Assembly: GCA_009760855.2 (NCBI GenBank)
Contig: WPIO01000026.1
Coordinates: forward strand, 2,121,501 to 2,185,500
Length of the DNA stretch: 64,000 nt
Origin: Cristatella mucedo
Lineage: Eukaryota > Bryozoa > Phylactolaemata > Cristatellidae
Direction: 5' to 3'
Shown here: piece after piece, positions 1-34,700 of the stretch
How the letters are laid out: each line of letters opens with the position of its first letter
How positions within the stretch are numbered: the stretch's first letter is position 1
Translations under genes and position numbers: made by a program
The notes under the pieces: model-generated
Seen by the model: only the letters and a program-made list of their open reading frames with translations
The model's database searches: none
What the model was told of the DNA's origin: nothing

Positions 1-1032
1 GGCGGAGGTATTGCCTGACACGTTATTCTGATCGCGCACAAATCTCAACACATCCTTGACTTTCGAATGGGTTTAGAAATATAACATACATACATGCACC
101 AAGCATGCTTTGACAAAGAGTCTACAGTTTTAGCAGCAATGAGGAATGTGTACAATTTATGAAGAACATGTCAACAGCTTTTGCAAACCTAAGCACCTGC
201 TATGCCTCACATCACCCAATGATGGTGTCGTTTGGTAACCGAAGTTACACTCAGGCGACTTACATAGTGGCACATATCGCCAGGCAGCAAGCAATAAATT
301 GGGTCCACTGAAAGACAATCTGCGAGCGATAAAATGGGTCTACGAGCAGTTCTTGAAAAGGCAATTTTCAAAATTTTTCCTTGCAAGAAATATGCATAGG
401 CTAATCGTTAAACTCGTGATCTGCCTAAGAGAACACAAAGTCGGTAGCCCTCAAGATCGAGACACCCCTCGTACAACCCTGCCAGAAACCATAGCAAATA
501 GCTATGATCGCAGGTCTAAGATTCTGCACACGAAATTGCACCGAAAGACGTCACAAATGTTGAGGCTTCGGACAACAGCTGCTACGCTTATAAGGCCTTT
601 CTTTTGCTGCTGCGGTTTTCGCAAGCGGTGGCGGCTGCTTCACCGACTCGAATCTGCTAAAGTTATTTGGTAGCTAGCACTGCAGTTCGTTAGCCTTTCA
701 AAGGCACAGAGAAAACTAAAACGAGGCTGGTCCTCTGGGCAAGAAGCAGTGGGAACCGGGCGACACAAGCAGCCAAAATGCGATTGGGTGTCGAGGCGTA
801 TCCGCCGAAGTACGTTGCTCGCACAAATAACAATTTAACACTGCAGAAAATGATTGAGATTAGCAGATTCACTCCGTCTGTCAACCGCTGAGCTCAGACA
901 GCGGGGGGGGGGGGGGGGGGGGGGTGGAACAGCATCGATTGCAGCACAACGAAAGGTTCGGCTCAACTCGCGACTGCGAGCAAGGCAAGAAGGCGCAGGA
1001 TGCCTGCTGCATGCGCAGCTGCGCGTGCTCAC
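1..1032 (-). other. PICK1 intron 3 (partial)
   Basis: No exon recognised on either strand. It contains a pure poly-G run at 902..924. A 124-codon open frame at 299..673 (+) has no recognisable motif and is probably chance. Confidence 0.6.
902..924. repeat. poly-G run
   Basis: About 23 consecutive G on the plus strand inside PICK1 intron 3. Its length is likely to vary and is hard to sequence accurately. Confidence 0.9.
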
Positions 1033-22156
<21,124 letters not shown>

Positions 22157-22595
22157 TCCACCGGCAGCGATTCGGCGCAGCCTCAGGTTTTTTTTGGATA
22201 GCGTGGATATATCACATTACTGAGCCGCAGGAAAATACGCAGGCAAGCAGTAGAAGCCGGGTCCGTAGGACTGAGGGTAGGCCCGCATAAAAGTGAAGTT
22301 CGAAGTCAGCAGACAGCTACTGACTCCTTCAATTTTCTGATAGATTTACTAAATAAAGATTAAATATTCTACATAAATTTAAGCTTCTGAGAATTAATCG
22401 TGCATATAACATATGCAGTATTACACTTTAGATGTATTGCAGGTGCGAGTTCTACCGATCCTAGTTTTATACCCATTCAGTAGCCATCTACGACTTCCTT
22501 TTCCGGGCAGCGCATGTGGCTACGGGTTTACATCTTCTGAGCCTGCGCCAACGCCCTTGCATTTAAGTATTTACTCTTACAGTCTGTACTATATC
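22157..22595. promoter_or_regulatory. probable bidirectional promoter of PICK1 and the DDX21-like gene
   Basis: 439 bp separate the two divergent start codons. Near the helicase side an ETS-type TTCCGG (22501..22506) sits next to GCGCATGTG (22510..22518), which is close to an NRF1 half-site; such sites are common in promoters of housekeeping genes. An acceptor-like TTACTCTTACAG ends at 22582, so the helicase leader may contain an intron. The middle (22330..22420) is AT-rich. Transcription starts cannot be read from sequence alone. Confidence 0.55.
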
Positions 22596-22703
22596 ATGAA
22601 GCTGCGGGTATCAGAACTTCCAGAAGACGCAGAGACATTGCCGACGGTACCGAAGAAGCTGAAGAAGAAAGTAAAAAAAGAGATAGAGGAAGCTTCAGTC
22701 GAG
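22596..22703 (+). CDS. DDX21: DDX21-like exon 1
   Basis: 36 codons from ATG at 22596 to GAG|GTATGG, phase 0. Lysine-rich [10 protein letters not shown] stretch, likely nuclear or nucleolar targeting. The frame is open upstream of the ATG for some codons, but no better start is seen. Confidence 0.8.
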
Positions 22704-25700
22704 GTATGGCCGCATTAATATGAGCGGTTTGTGTGCGTTGCTTGGTGGAGATACCATTTAGTGTCACCGGATCGTCGTGTTTTTGTGTTAGCAGATTAAT
22801 GTCTGCTAGGGCAAGTGGATTGAGGATCTTCACCTCCTCGATGCTGGTTTGGATATTGGTGCTGACCACGCTAAGCGGTTGGACATACAAACTAATGTAT
22901 GCATTCTGGCCCAGCTGTCCTGCCTAGTATACTTTATAACCTTATCGTTTAAAAAGAGACGTATATCAGGGGCATAATTTGCGCTGGCACTTCCACAGCC
23001 ACCCGTTAAGTAGATTTGACCCAGCATAGACCCATTAGTCAGGTATTGTGTTAGCTCAGCCTTGATTATGCAAGCGCTGCAAAAACCTCTTGTATCCTCC
23101 ATAATTGACCTGAAAATCTAAATCTGTTCTCGCGTGTGCTGTGGAATCATCAGTGCTGGATGTTGCCGGCCTGTTAGCTACGAAGTACACGTGCCTTTGT
23201 GTTGACCTTGAAAGCTAACGACTGGGATTGCTGTCAGCCATTTACCTTTTACTCGGCTGCATACAGGAGTCTCACTGGGTAGAATGCCCAGCAAGGTGTC
23301 GTGACTCTCATTCCCGCGTAAACTGGGTTAAGGTTGAAACTGTTCTATGGTTGATTGACTTCACCTACCATGCATGAGTGGTCAGTGCATCTCTTATCAG
23401 AGGGCCTGTTTTTATCTTAGCTGCTCCCTTGGAGTGTGAGCTGCACTACTGATATTTCATAAAACTCGTTAGATGTTAACATTACGTTTTTATTTCTTCA
23501 CCGGAGTGAAAACTAGAAATGTGCTCCAAAGTACGTGATAGTTCTATCTTGTCAACACAATGAAGAAGCTTCAGGATCCTGAAGCTAGTTTAAAGTGTTT
23601 TAAAGCGATCGGTGAGTGCTGATCCTCGATTTTATTATTTCTATTATGGAGATGTGTGATCATAAGTGTCCGTTCGAGCTTAAAGGCAATGATGGTATAC
23701 CAATCATCTAATCGCGTTTGGTCTCCTACATTTTCAAGTCCCTGCTTATTGTGCAAAGTAAATAATGTTGCTTTTGTATCATTAACTTATTTGAATTCAC
23801 TCCGGCAATTTTGGTCTGTTTTACCATAAGCTTGTTTACTTTAGTTTGATTTGTGTTGCTGATTTATTTAGCTTCTATTGACTCAAGTGTAAGTGGCTTG
23901 TAAAGGAGTTTCCTTGCATTTTCTATTGCAATTTTAAAATATTGCAATCTAAAACCTAGTTTTGAATGACCTAGTTGTGATCTGAAAGCCTTGGTATTCT
24001 CCACATCAGTACCTAAGCAGCGTTATATTTTGGGAATTTGCGGTTTTTTGCCACTTTAGTTTGGTGTAGAGGTCATAGTGCTTCGTTAATTGTTCGTCCA
24101 CTTCTGCAGTCCATTCCCATATGAACCAATTATAATTTACAGCTAGCCACAATATCTTCATTAGCTAAGTTGATGATAATTTGCTGTGAGTGTCTACCTG
24201 CACCAGCAGGCTATCAGTTGTGTTGTACCATGCTGAACACTGGAATCGATCCTCCTGTAAAGGTGCTTTACCTCGCAGGGTTTACTAAAACACCAAAATG
24301 GCAGCCGGTAAGCTGCAAAGTTTGGAGTTCTGTTTGGCCGGCCGTCTTCTTGTTCTGTTGTTTTATATTTCTGGCCCAGTCTCATGCTTTTGCTTAATTT
24401 TGAGTTTCGATTGTGTGCCTGAGGTCTGATGCTGCTAACTTTAGCCCGTGTGGTGTCCTTTGTTTATCAGTGAGGCTGGTTACTCGTGATTATCCTAGGG
24501 GTAAGTGATAAGCTAGTATGAAGTTGCAGTCAGCACTAAAAGTTAATAATATCTAATTCACCGATGAGCTATCCGAATGATTTTCCCATGCTCCAAGTAT
24601 GATCTGGCTCTTTGGGGTTGGCTTGCTGCAGGAGACTTCTCCGATAAAAAAGAAAAGCAAGAAGGTTAAAAAGCAGCTTGACGATGAGCAGAAGCAGCAT
24701 TCTGCCGACGAGGACGACGGAGGTGGCGGGTGGAAGCCAAGCAATGACGACGAGAGGCAAGGCGACTTCAAGAACTTCCGCATCAGTCCTGGCACAGTAG
24801 CAAAGCTGAGAGGTTTGTAACTCGTGGATGAAGACGTTATCGTCCTATATTTGCTTGGCTGACATTTCTGTCGGTCACCAGTACATCTGTGACGTTGTAG
24901 GCAGGAATGTCAACTACCTCTTCTCAATCCAGGCAAAGACATTTGATTATATTTATGATGGAGAAGATCTACTAGGTCAAGCACAGACCGGAACAGGGAA
25001 GACAGTAAGTCTTTCTCGGCACTCCTTGTAGGCAGTTCTGACTGCTCATGCGACTACTGTCTGTGTGCGCCCCCCCCCCCAAAGACCCACACTTTCTCCC
25101 TGGGCCCAACCATCAACTTTGAGACTTATGGCAGGTCTAAATTCCTGGCCACACCATTCAATACCATCGAGTAAGATGCAGCTTACCCTTAAATATCGTG
25201 CTCAAGACTTACGCATTATTTACTCTAGTGGAGGCTCGATGTCTGAATCTGGCAACAACTATGTAGTTCAAGCCTGGTCATTATAATTCATTTTCTCTTG
25301 TAATAACTGCTCACTGTTTCGAGGGGAGTATTTCTGGTCTCTTTTAAGAGACAGAATGTGCTAGCACACCGAACTTCATACTGTCCGTGTTAAATCTTCA
25401 GTTAATACTAATAATAAATTTGTATAGCACCCTTAGAGAACTGAATCTCTCTCAAGGCACATTACAGGTGCTGCTTGTAAAGCATTATTGAATGCTTGGT
25501 GGTTAACATCCCCATTGTAGTAATAGTTGGTTTTTTATTATAATGTTAGTAATAGTCGATGTTTGTATAGTACCATACAAAGCGAAATGTCTTTTGGAGC
25601 TCTCCACATATGTTGAAAAATAAGCATGTCGGTTGGTTTGTGATAGCATGTCAAATTTCGAGATGCATTAGCAAATAAAGGCTAAATCACACGGGTAGAT

Positions 25701-28700
25701 CAAATACGAGCTAAATCATAAGGATAAAGCAAATGCTGTGAAGAGCATGTTGATTTCAGCTTAAATGTCAGTGTTGTCATGGTCTCGGGTGGTACAATGG
25801 TCCAGGCTCTTTATTGCATAGGACCTCAAGGCACGGTCTGCAAGCGATTTGAGTTAAGTTGGAGGCACAAAAATACAAATTACATCAGAAGAGCTGTGAT
25901 ATTGTGCCTGATTTAGAATTATTTCAGATTGGAACATCAGAGCAAGATAATGGAGATACATGTAAGTTAAAAGCTAGACTTTCAGGTCAGTAAGCTATTT
26001 GTTAAGGAGCTATTTTAGGTCACTGAAAAGTGGTGTAATGTGATGACAGCAACCTTTGCTACTGACAAGCCTTTCTCCCGAGGAGTTTTGCGTCTGCAAG
26101 CGTCTTGTGCAGGCTTAAAACCTGTCAGTAGTGAATTAAATAATTATAGACACGTTATAAATGCTTGGACCTGATTTTGGCAATTTAGATAGTTGAAGTA
26201 GGTACACGACTGATGTTGAATGTAGTTGGTTAGAGTGTTAGTTAGTTAGTTGAAGTGACTTATTACTTACTGAATGACTAGGCTTTCCCATGACTTCTTA
26301 GTTGATGTTAAAAATGAATTTGTCTTGGCATTTACATCGGCAAGGCGAGTATAAATTGTGCAATGAGTTGGACCTAGAGCAAATCCCTAGATATCTCTTA
26401 CTTAAAAATGCTAAGCATGTGGCCATTATTCGTTGAAATGTATGCTCTGAAATATCCAACCTAATTAATTGCTACATAGTACCAATGATGCCCAGGAAAG
26501 GCTCTAAGTTCTGAAGGACTGGGGGGATCACTGGTATCAAATGCTTCTCAGAGATTTAGCAGAACTGGTAGTGACACTCGATCTAAGTCAGCGTTCTGAG
26601 AAAGTCGTTCTACACTTGAAGTAGTGCTAACTTTGTGTAGTGATTTTTCAATAATCTGAGTGGAAATGACCTTGCTAGGTTTGATGCTTTACTTTATGAG
26701 CATAACTTGTGTGCTGCTATTCCTGCCTGGGTCATTGGTCGTAACAGCAATAGGGAGACTGGGCGAAAGTTGCCTGAGTTATCCTTATCTAGAATCGACA
26801 TCTTAATTGATGGTTTGACAGCTGCCTCTTTGGAGGTTTAGGAATTAAACTCAAGCTCAAGGCATCCTTTTTATGTTACTAATGCCGGGCAGCATTACAC
26901 TGTAGCATATAGGAAGGAGAACTTAAGGTCTTGAAGACTAATAGGTCTAGAAGGCTAATAGAGGGCTCAGGATTCGTTCTAAGATGCCAGGAATATATCT
27001 TTACATGTATGATAGATCTTGCCGTAGGATGATGACGGTTCGATCGGGAGGCCAAAACATATGGCCTTTAATTTGGCCTGTCAAGATTCGCAAGCAGGTT
27101 GATACTGTGGTTCTTTTTTACTCCCATCCATCGACAGCCATAGTCCGCGATGTAATATAATTTGTTTAGACATTTTAATGATGAGCTTATGTCTTTGTTA
27201 TGACCTCCTACGGATTGATATTTCCATGTCCACGTGACAAATTTACTTTCAGTTGCCCTGATTGTCTTGCCAAACTCGTTGCTAATGCTTGTCACATCAG
27301 TTTTCAAATTGTTTCCTCTTGTTGGGCACCACTGCAACCCGAGGAATATATTAGGTATGACTATACATACCCAAGTCTTAACATGGCTAAACCTCAAAAG
27401 TAACCAGTTTTGAAATAAATACTTTCTGCGACCACTGGCTTTCTGTGTTGCTTCTTACCTACCAATGAATATTTTGTAATGGGCATTGTACATACAGTTA
27501 TATCAGCATTTGCTAGATAGCTCCAGTGTTTATTATATCTAAGAACTGCCTGTTCTGTCCCATCTGCTGGAAGCTGTGCTCTTTATATACCTGCTGGTCA
27601 GCTATGACACTCCTACAGTAAGGCCAACATTTGGCTACATGGTCAACAATTGGCTAGATGCTTAAGCTTTTCATGTAATGTAATTGCTTCTTCTGTGTTA
27701 CACTTGCCATATACGATGACCTGGTGGCCATCTTGCTATATTGGGTGAAAGTCTTGTGTGTAAGGTAGGATGTAGTCTCACACTCACACTGCTTCTCTTG
27801 ACGGAGATATGTTTGTGCCAGAGAGTTGGTAGTCTTAGCCTGTGCGCAAGAACGAGGCTGCTTTGACTGGTGCCTGTTTCCTAGGGCCGTGATAGCTCAG
27901 GAGGCAAGGTGCTTACTCTTCACGACCCAGGTCTTGGGTTACAATCCTTCGGTGGGCGATCTGTTATTGCCACTGCAAGTGGTAGCGATAACCGATAAGG
28001 CTGTGCTGCCACTATACAACTGAGGCTGTTAATCAGCTAAGATTCGTCTGCAGCCGCAGAGCTTGGAAAACGCTGCTTTACTGCTGACTGCGTTCTTAAC
28101 GTTGCAGCTGTCATTTGCGCTGCCGCTCGTCGAGAAAATCCAGTCCGACCTACCTGCTCAGAAGAAGGGGCGGCCCCCTATGGTAAGCTTTAGGAGATTT
28201 CAAGTCTCCGTACTCCACCCGGAACCAGGCTGCGTCAGCTCTTAATCTTGGATGCCGCTCGTGCACGCGTCACCGGTGCCCTGCTTTGCTGCGCTCAGGT
28301 CATTGTCATGGCGCCGACGCGGGAGCTTGCCAAGCAAGTCGCAGACGATTTTCAGTCGCTTGGCGGACGGCTGTCTGTCTACTGCATCTACGGCGGCGTT
28401 GACTATTACCCTCAAGGTAATGCACTGCCTCCTCCCTCCTAATGCGGCGGGCCAGCAGACTGTTCATGCCCTGCTTGGTCGCACCAGCTACCGAGCTGTT
28501 GGTCTTCTGCCACCGGTGCTAGCTTCTGTTCTGCTGCCATCTGACAGAGAAGGCGCTGCGCGATGGACTCGACGTGCTTGTGGGCACGCCAGGACGGATC
28601 CTTGATCATCTGCAGAAAGGAACCCTTGACGTGACCCAGCTGAGGCATGTCGTCCTAGACGAGGTCGATAGGATGCTCGACCTGGGCTTCACCGAGACAG

Positions 28701-31700
28701 TAGAACAAATACTTCAGGCTGCATATAACCGAGGTACGATGCTTTATCGGCAGAGTTAATTTTCCGTGCGGCAGTGCCTGGTTTTTAGCAAGAAATATCG
28801 TGGCCTGGAGTGCGTGCATGCACCTGTGCATAGGTGCGTGTGACGAGTAGCTATCAGATATGTGGGAGTTCCGACTGTATTCTTACGGCACTTGGGTGCT
28901 TGTATTGTAGATATGGCGCTTATATTGTAGACGGTATGACGAACCCACAGACACTGTTTTTCTCGGCAACCGTACCGCCCTGGGTTAAGAGTACGTCAAA
29001 GAAGTACATGCGTGCAGACTCTAAACATGTGGACCTGATTGGCAAGCAGACCTGCCGAACTGCTACAACCGTGCAAGTGAGTCTCGTTGACTTGCCTCGC
29101 TGCAGCTTGCACGCAGGTGCTGGTGAGGTAGCCACTCGAGGCTCAACCAATGGCAGCTCACACCATTAGGGGGGTGGGGGCAAGGAGTTTGGCTCGTACC
29201 CCACCCAGTGAGGTTTATCTCCCCCAAAAGCACATATCCATGCCATTAAGTACTAGAAATTTTGCTAAGTACATGTACAATGCACATCAGGTGGCCTGTC
29301 CTGATGCATTTACCCCAACCGTACTGCCAGCTGGTCGAACCTAGGCAATTCTCCTGCTTCATTTTTCATTACGAAACATGGTTGCTCATAAGGTAAAGGG
29401 ATGTCTGTCTTTGTGAGCTCTCTGTAGGTGGGGGAACCCTCTTCACACGATCCACTGCACTGCAATAGGCTCTCCAGGATTGGGCTATTTTGTCGCTATA
29501 GGTTATACAGCCTGTATATACAGAAAGATAGTCTGTCGTATGCACAGGCATGTCTGCCTGAAAATCTGTTCAGCTCGCCGTCTTTGGATAAGAATTGTGC
29601 GAATCGGACAGCAAAGAGGTTGTGGTATCGTGTATAAAGCACGACTGTAGCTGGTTTCTAGAATTGCTTACATTCGAACGAACACGGCCCCATTTATCTA
29701 ACAGGCCCTTCTTGCTGATCTTTGTTGCCAGTGTATTGCTACCAGGCCTAGCAGATGTTTTTGCCGAGCTCTTTGGTATCCATCATTGCTGCTTGAAATT
29801 GCAAACCTGATGTAGAGCAAATTTGAGGAATGCGTGTGGATGAAATTGCCCCGAGATTAATATTAATATGGAGAGCCACTCTCTATTCAAGAGACAGTAT
29901 TACCGACATGCTGACGAGCTGGTATTCTATGTCATAAACAATCTCACGGTCAACTGCTGCTCGCTTTGCAAGTAATGTCGACAGTGTGAGTTGGTGTCTT
30001 CTCTCCGAGAAGAATACTTGCATGGCAGATGTATATGGTGAAGCTAGACATCTATGTTTTGAGCCCGGTTTGAACCTAGGGCCTGGCGGTCCATTCGTCT
30101 TTGCCCTCCTGCAGTAATCCAGTCTGCCATTGAGTCCACAGCCGATGGTAAGGTTTTTGTGATCACGATCCTGACACGTGCTATATCCATCTCCGGGCTC
30201 ACTAATTGCGGCTTGTGTATACATAGGGCGTGTGTCTAACGTAGGTACCCACACGGTCTTTGAACCCAGTTGGGCGTTAGTACCAGCCGAGGCCATCTTT
30301 CTCTAGCACTGAGACGAGTCATCTTGCTTGTCCCACTGCTGGACTATATGCCTTAGCATAGAAACAAAGTTAAGAGGTGAGTGATTTACATAAGAGACAC
30401 TATGTGTTTAATGCTAGCAGATAGGCATTGATCATAAGATAAAGCAGAGGAGTTGTAATAATAATAATAATAATAATAATATTGCACTTGATAAAGCGCC
30501 CTCAGAGAACTTAATCTCTTTCTAGGCGCTTTACATTTGCTGCAAAGTGATACGCAATAGAATAGTAAGTAAAATCATGCTTGAAAAACAAACAAAATGA
30601 ATAACATGGTTAGGGGTTACATGCACTGGGTCAGCATGCAAATGTGGTTAGTGGCAGCATGAACAGTGTCAGCACGCATAAGCACATCGAGGACGAATCA
30701 CAAAGACCCACTAAATGCTGTCCTAAATAGGTATGTTTTTAAGTTTCTTTTAAATGTGGTCAGGTCAGGGGATGTTCTGATGCAGGTCGGGAGGGAGTTC
30801 CAGGCTGTGGGAGCATACGAGCTAAATGCACGGTCTCTAAAGGATTTAAGGTTTGTACGAGGTATTTCTAGACTGTTGGATTCCGAAAAGTGAGTGGTAC
30901 GATGCTTTGCCTGATGGGGTAGTATATCTGAAAGATAAGCTGGAGCCATAGAATGAAGAGACCTAAAAGTGAGCGACAAAACCTTGAAGTCAATCCGTTG
31001 CTTGACTGGTAACCAGTGCAGGTCGGCGAGAAGTGGAGTAATGTGGCAACTGCGACGCTCACGACAGACAAGCCTAGCTGCAGAGTTTTGCACCAGCTGC
31101 AATCGCCTGATCGCACATGCTGGTAGGCCAGTAAGCAGTGAGTTGCAGAAGTCGAGACGAGATGTCACGAATGCATGGACCAACTTGGACGTGGTATCCT
31201 TATCTAAACAAGCCCTAATTTTAGCAATGTTATGAAGCTGAAAATAGGCTGATTTGACTGTGGAGCTGATGTGGTCGTCTAACGAGAGGTCGCTTTGGAA
31301 TATGACACCTAGATTTCGAGCTGATGCAACTGGAGATATGCTGGCAGAGCCAATTTTGAAAGTCAGCCTTTCCAATTTCTGAATAACACTAGGTTTGCCC
31401 ATAACTAGTAAGTTAGTTTTATCATCGTTTAGTTTTAGAAAATTTGCTGCCATCCATGATCGGATGTCATCAATGCATGCAGCAAGTGAGTTGAGAGAAT
31501 TTGAGGTGCTCGAAGGCTGGGAGGGATCAAAGCAAAGGTACAACTGAGTGTCATCCGCATAGAAGTGAAAGCCTAGATTGTGCTTGGCAATCACATCAGC
31601 GAGAGGGAGAGTATTAAACGGTGAAAAGGACCGGACCTAGCACAGAGCCCTGAGGTACTCCATATTTTAGAGGTACTTCAGATGATCTTTGTCCATTCAC

Positions 31701-34700
31701 GTCAACACTCTGGAGTCTCCCACTCAGATAGGACCTGAACCACTGCAGAGCAGTGCCAGTGATGCCCAGGCGAGATGAGAGGCGCTCTAGAAGTACTTTG
31801 TGATCGATGGTATCAAAAGCTGCCGAAAGATCGAGCAAAACAAGAAGAGACACTCTACCTATGTCTGCATTCCTAAGTAGGTCGTTGTATACCCGAAGCG
31901 ATGCTGACTCTGTGGAGTGATTAGCTCTAAAGCCAGACTGGAACTTACTAGCAAGGTGTGAGGTTTCGATATACGAGTTCAGCTGGTCTGCCACGACCCG
32001 TAGTAGTATTCAGAATGTAGGTATTTCGCAACTCGTGTCTGCAGCATTCGCTTTGGTATCCCGATATTGGGAAAAGTTTAATTTTAAGCCGTGCCAACAT
32101 TGTTGAGACTGCACGATCTTTTTAACCAGACACTAGTTGCTGCTGTGAAAATAATTGCACGGAATGTTCCTTCGCTAGCACTGAAGAACTGCAGCCTCGG
32201 ATGGTCAGCTTGCCTTCTCTCAGCAAGCAACTCTCCTGTTTCGTTTTTGAAAGTTTGCCGACTTTGGTGGTGTGCATGCATAATAATAATAATACCTTTG
32301 ATAAAGTGCCGTCAGAGAACTCAATCACTTTCTAGGCACTTTACAACTGCTGCAAAGGAAGCATGAATCGAATGGTTAGTGGTAGCATGCTCAATAAACA
32401 GCAAGAATAACACGGTTAGGGGTAATATGCACAGAGCATTACACTTCATTGTCATGCACACTTGGTGGCCTCAGATGCATGTGCCACCTATCCCATATAT
32501 TTATCAGTGCTCTGGCAGAGAAGAATGATGATTGGTGCTTAGTTTAAACCCAATTGATTTTGTCTGGCAACTATTTTAAACCGCTCTTCCCTTTTTTATT
32601 GTTTTTTTTAGTCATTTTCGAAGACTGTTCAGATTTTCTTCTCACTTCTGGCTCTTACTTCTAGCCGGTGGCTCGTTTAGTTGAGGTCTTACTCGAAAAA
32701 GACTGTGCCCTCTTCAAGCACGATGTATTTGTCAAACTCACCGATTAGAACTTTTTCTGGTCCATGGCCGATATTCACATGTGCAAATTCATCGGCAAAC
32801 GTTTCGGCGAAAAACAAGTCAAGTTCGATCATATCGAGGGGGTTGGAGGGTGGCTTGGCATGTCCTTGTGACATTCCTCCGATCCCTGCAGGCTTCTTTT
32901 GTAAGTGGGTAGGTGTTGCTTCATCTTTTGACATAAATCCGCATAAGTGGACGAACAATATAGGCATCGACGCCGAGACAGCTTTAATGCTTCTGACTCA
33001 AACTTCTCAGAAAAAATGGACAGATACATCGCTGGCAGGGCGCCCAGCTTTGTTCTTGTCTAGTTGAGCCATGGAGAGGGAATACTAGGGACGTCCGGTG
33101 TGCGACAACACTTCACTGTGACAGGGTGTTGAAAACCAATAAAACCGAGGCTGACTTTTCGGTTAGTTTAAATCCGCATGTTTCAAGCAGGTTTCAAACG
33201 AACCTTCGCTAGTATGGTGCTCTTGAGCTTCTGGCCTTGCAAACTAGTTATAACTACTTTTACTGGCAGTAAAGACATTCACTTGAGGCCATTTGTTTTG
33301 CTGCATTTGCCATCCTGAGAGCACGGTCGATGTATCTCAGCTAGTAGCTATTGGCACGACTGAATTGTTGGTAAATGTTGGTGAATGTGTTTTCTCATCG
33401 GCTATTAAGATGTGATGGTAATAATAATAATGGTGATTTTTTTCTAGGGCACTCAGATAAATCAATCTCTGTCTGGGCTTCAGAAACCCTAATTTGTTGA
33501 TGCCCCATTAGAAATCTGGTAGCTAGCTCCTTAATGGAACCTCCGATGGCCGGTGCGATATCGCGATGACCTTTGCTGGGCTGGAGGTATTACCTTGCTC
33601 ACTCATTGGCGTGCTATACGATAGTGCTAGAAAAATCTGCCAACGGCAAGTTTGTTGTGTAGTGGTACTTACGTTTAATATGGCCCACATCATTTGGGTT
33701 GCATTTGCAGGAGTTATCTATTCGTCGATTAGAAGGTGCCACGTCTTGACTCACTTGCACGCTGGTTAGATGTTTGAGCAGACACCCTGTGACCTTGGCT
33801 GCAGCCAGCAGACCATATCGACACATGCAGCTATGGCCAAGGGAGGCTGACTTACTGAAATTGTTAGGGACCAGCTGTGATCTTATCATCGTGATTGGTT
33901 GGGTGCTGGTGATTAGTGAGGAAGCTGTCTGATGTAACATTCGGAAAATGTCCGTGTTCAGGACGACAAAGAACCTGCCTGGGTCTGACCGCCATCGGGC
34001 TTCTACCGGAAAGGACGATGAGCTCAAGAAAATAAGCATGCCGAAGTACTCGAGCTTATTACCTGCACAGTACACTGTGTCCAGACAGTGAGCCGAAGGC
34101 ATGACGAATGCGGCTAATGGCAAGAGTAGCAAAGAGAGCTCATTTGCTGACAAAAGCCCACGAAGAGGACCGTCATGAGTGGGCGTGGCAGCAAAACCAC
34201 CGGACGACTGAATTGGTGAGGAGTGGAGGTTCAGCATCGAATGAGACCTCCGGACAGTAGCATAAAATCACCAGTTTAATTTTAAAGAACTTAAAAAAAC
34301 CCATATTTAGGACAGCATTTAGTGGGTCCCTGTGATTCGTCCTTCATGTGCTTATGTGTGCTGAAACTGTGCCTTCTGCCACTAGCCACATTTGCATGCT
34401 GATCCTGTGCGTGTCACCCCTAACGATGTTATTCATGTTGTTTGTTTATCAAGCATTATATTATTCACCATTCAGTTGCATTTTCCTTTGCAGCAAATGT
34501 AAAGTGCCTAGAAAGAGATTGAGTTCTTTGAGGATGCTTGATCAAGAGCATTATTATTATTATTATTGAGACGAATTGCAGGTGATTTGGCATGCTAAAC
34601 CATCCTATGCAACTCTGATAAAACTCCAGCCCAAATAGCAGACGTTTCTGTCTCTAATTGGCTAGGGGGCCACAGCCTGCTGTCGCCAGTGCTTCTACAG

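Noticed and set aside
29883-30296. 137-codon minus-strand gene
   Set aside because: Runs through a tRNA-like SINE head and has no motif.
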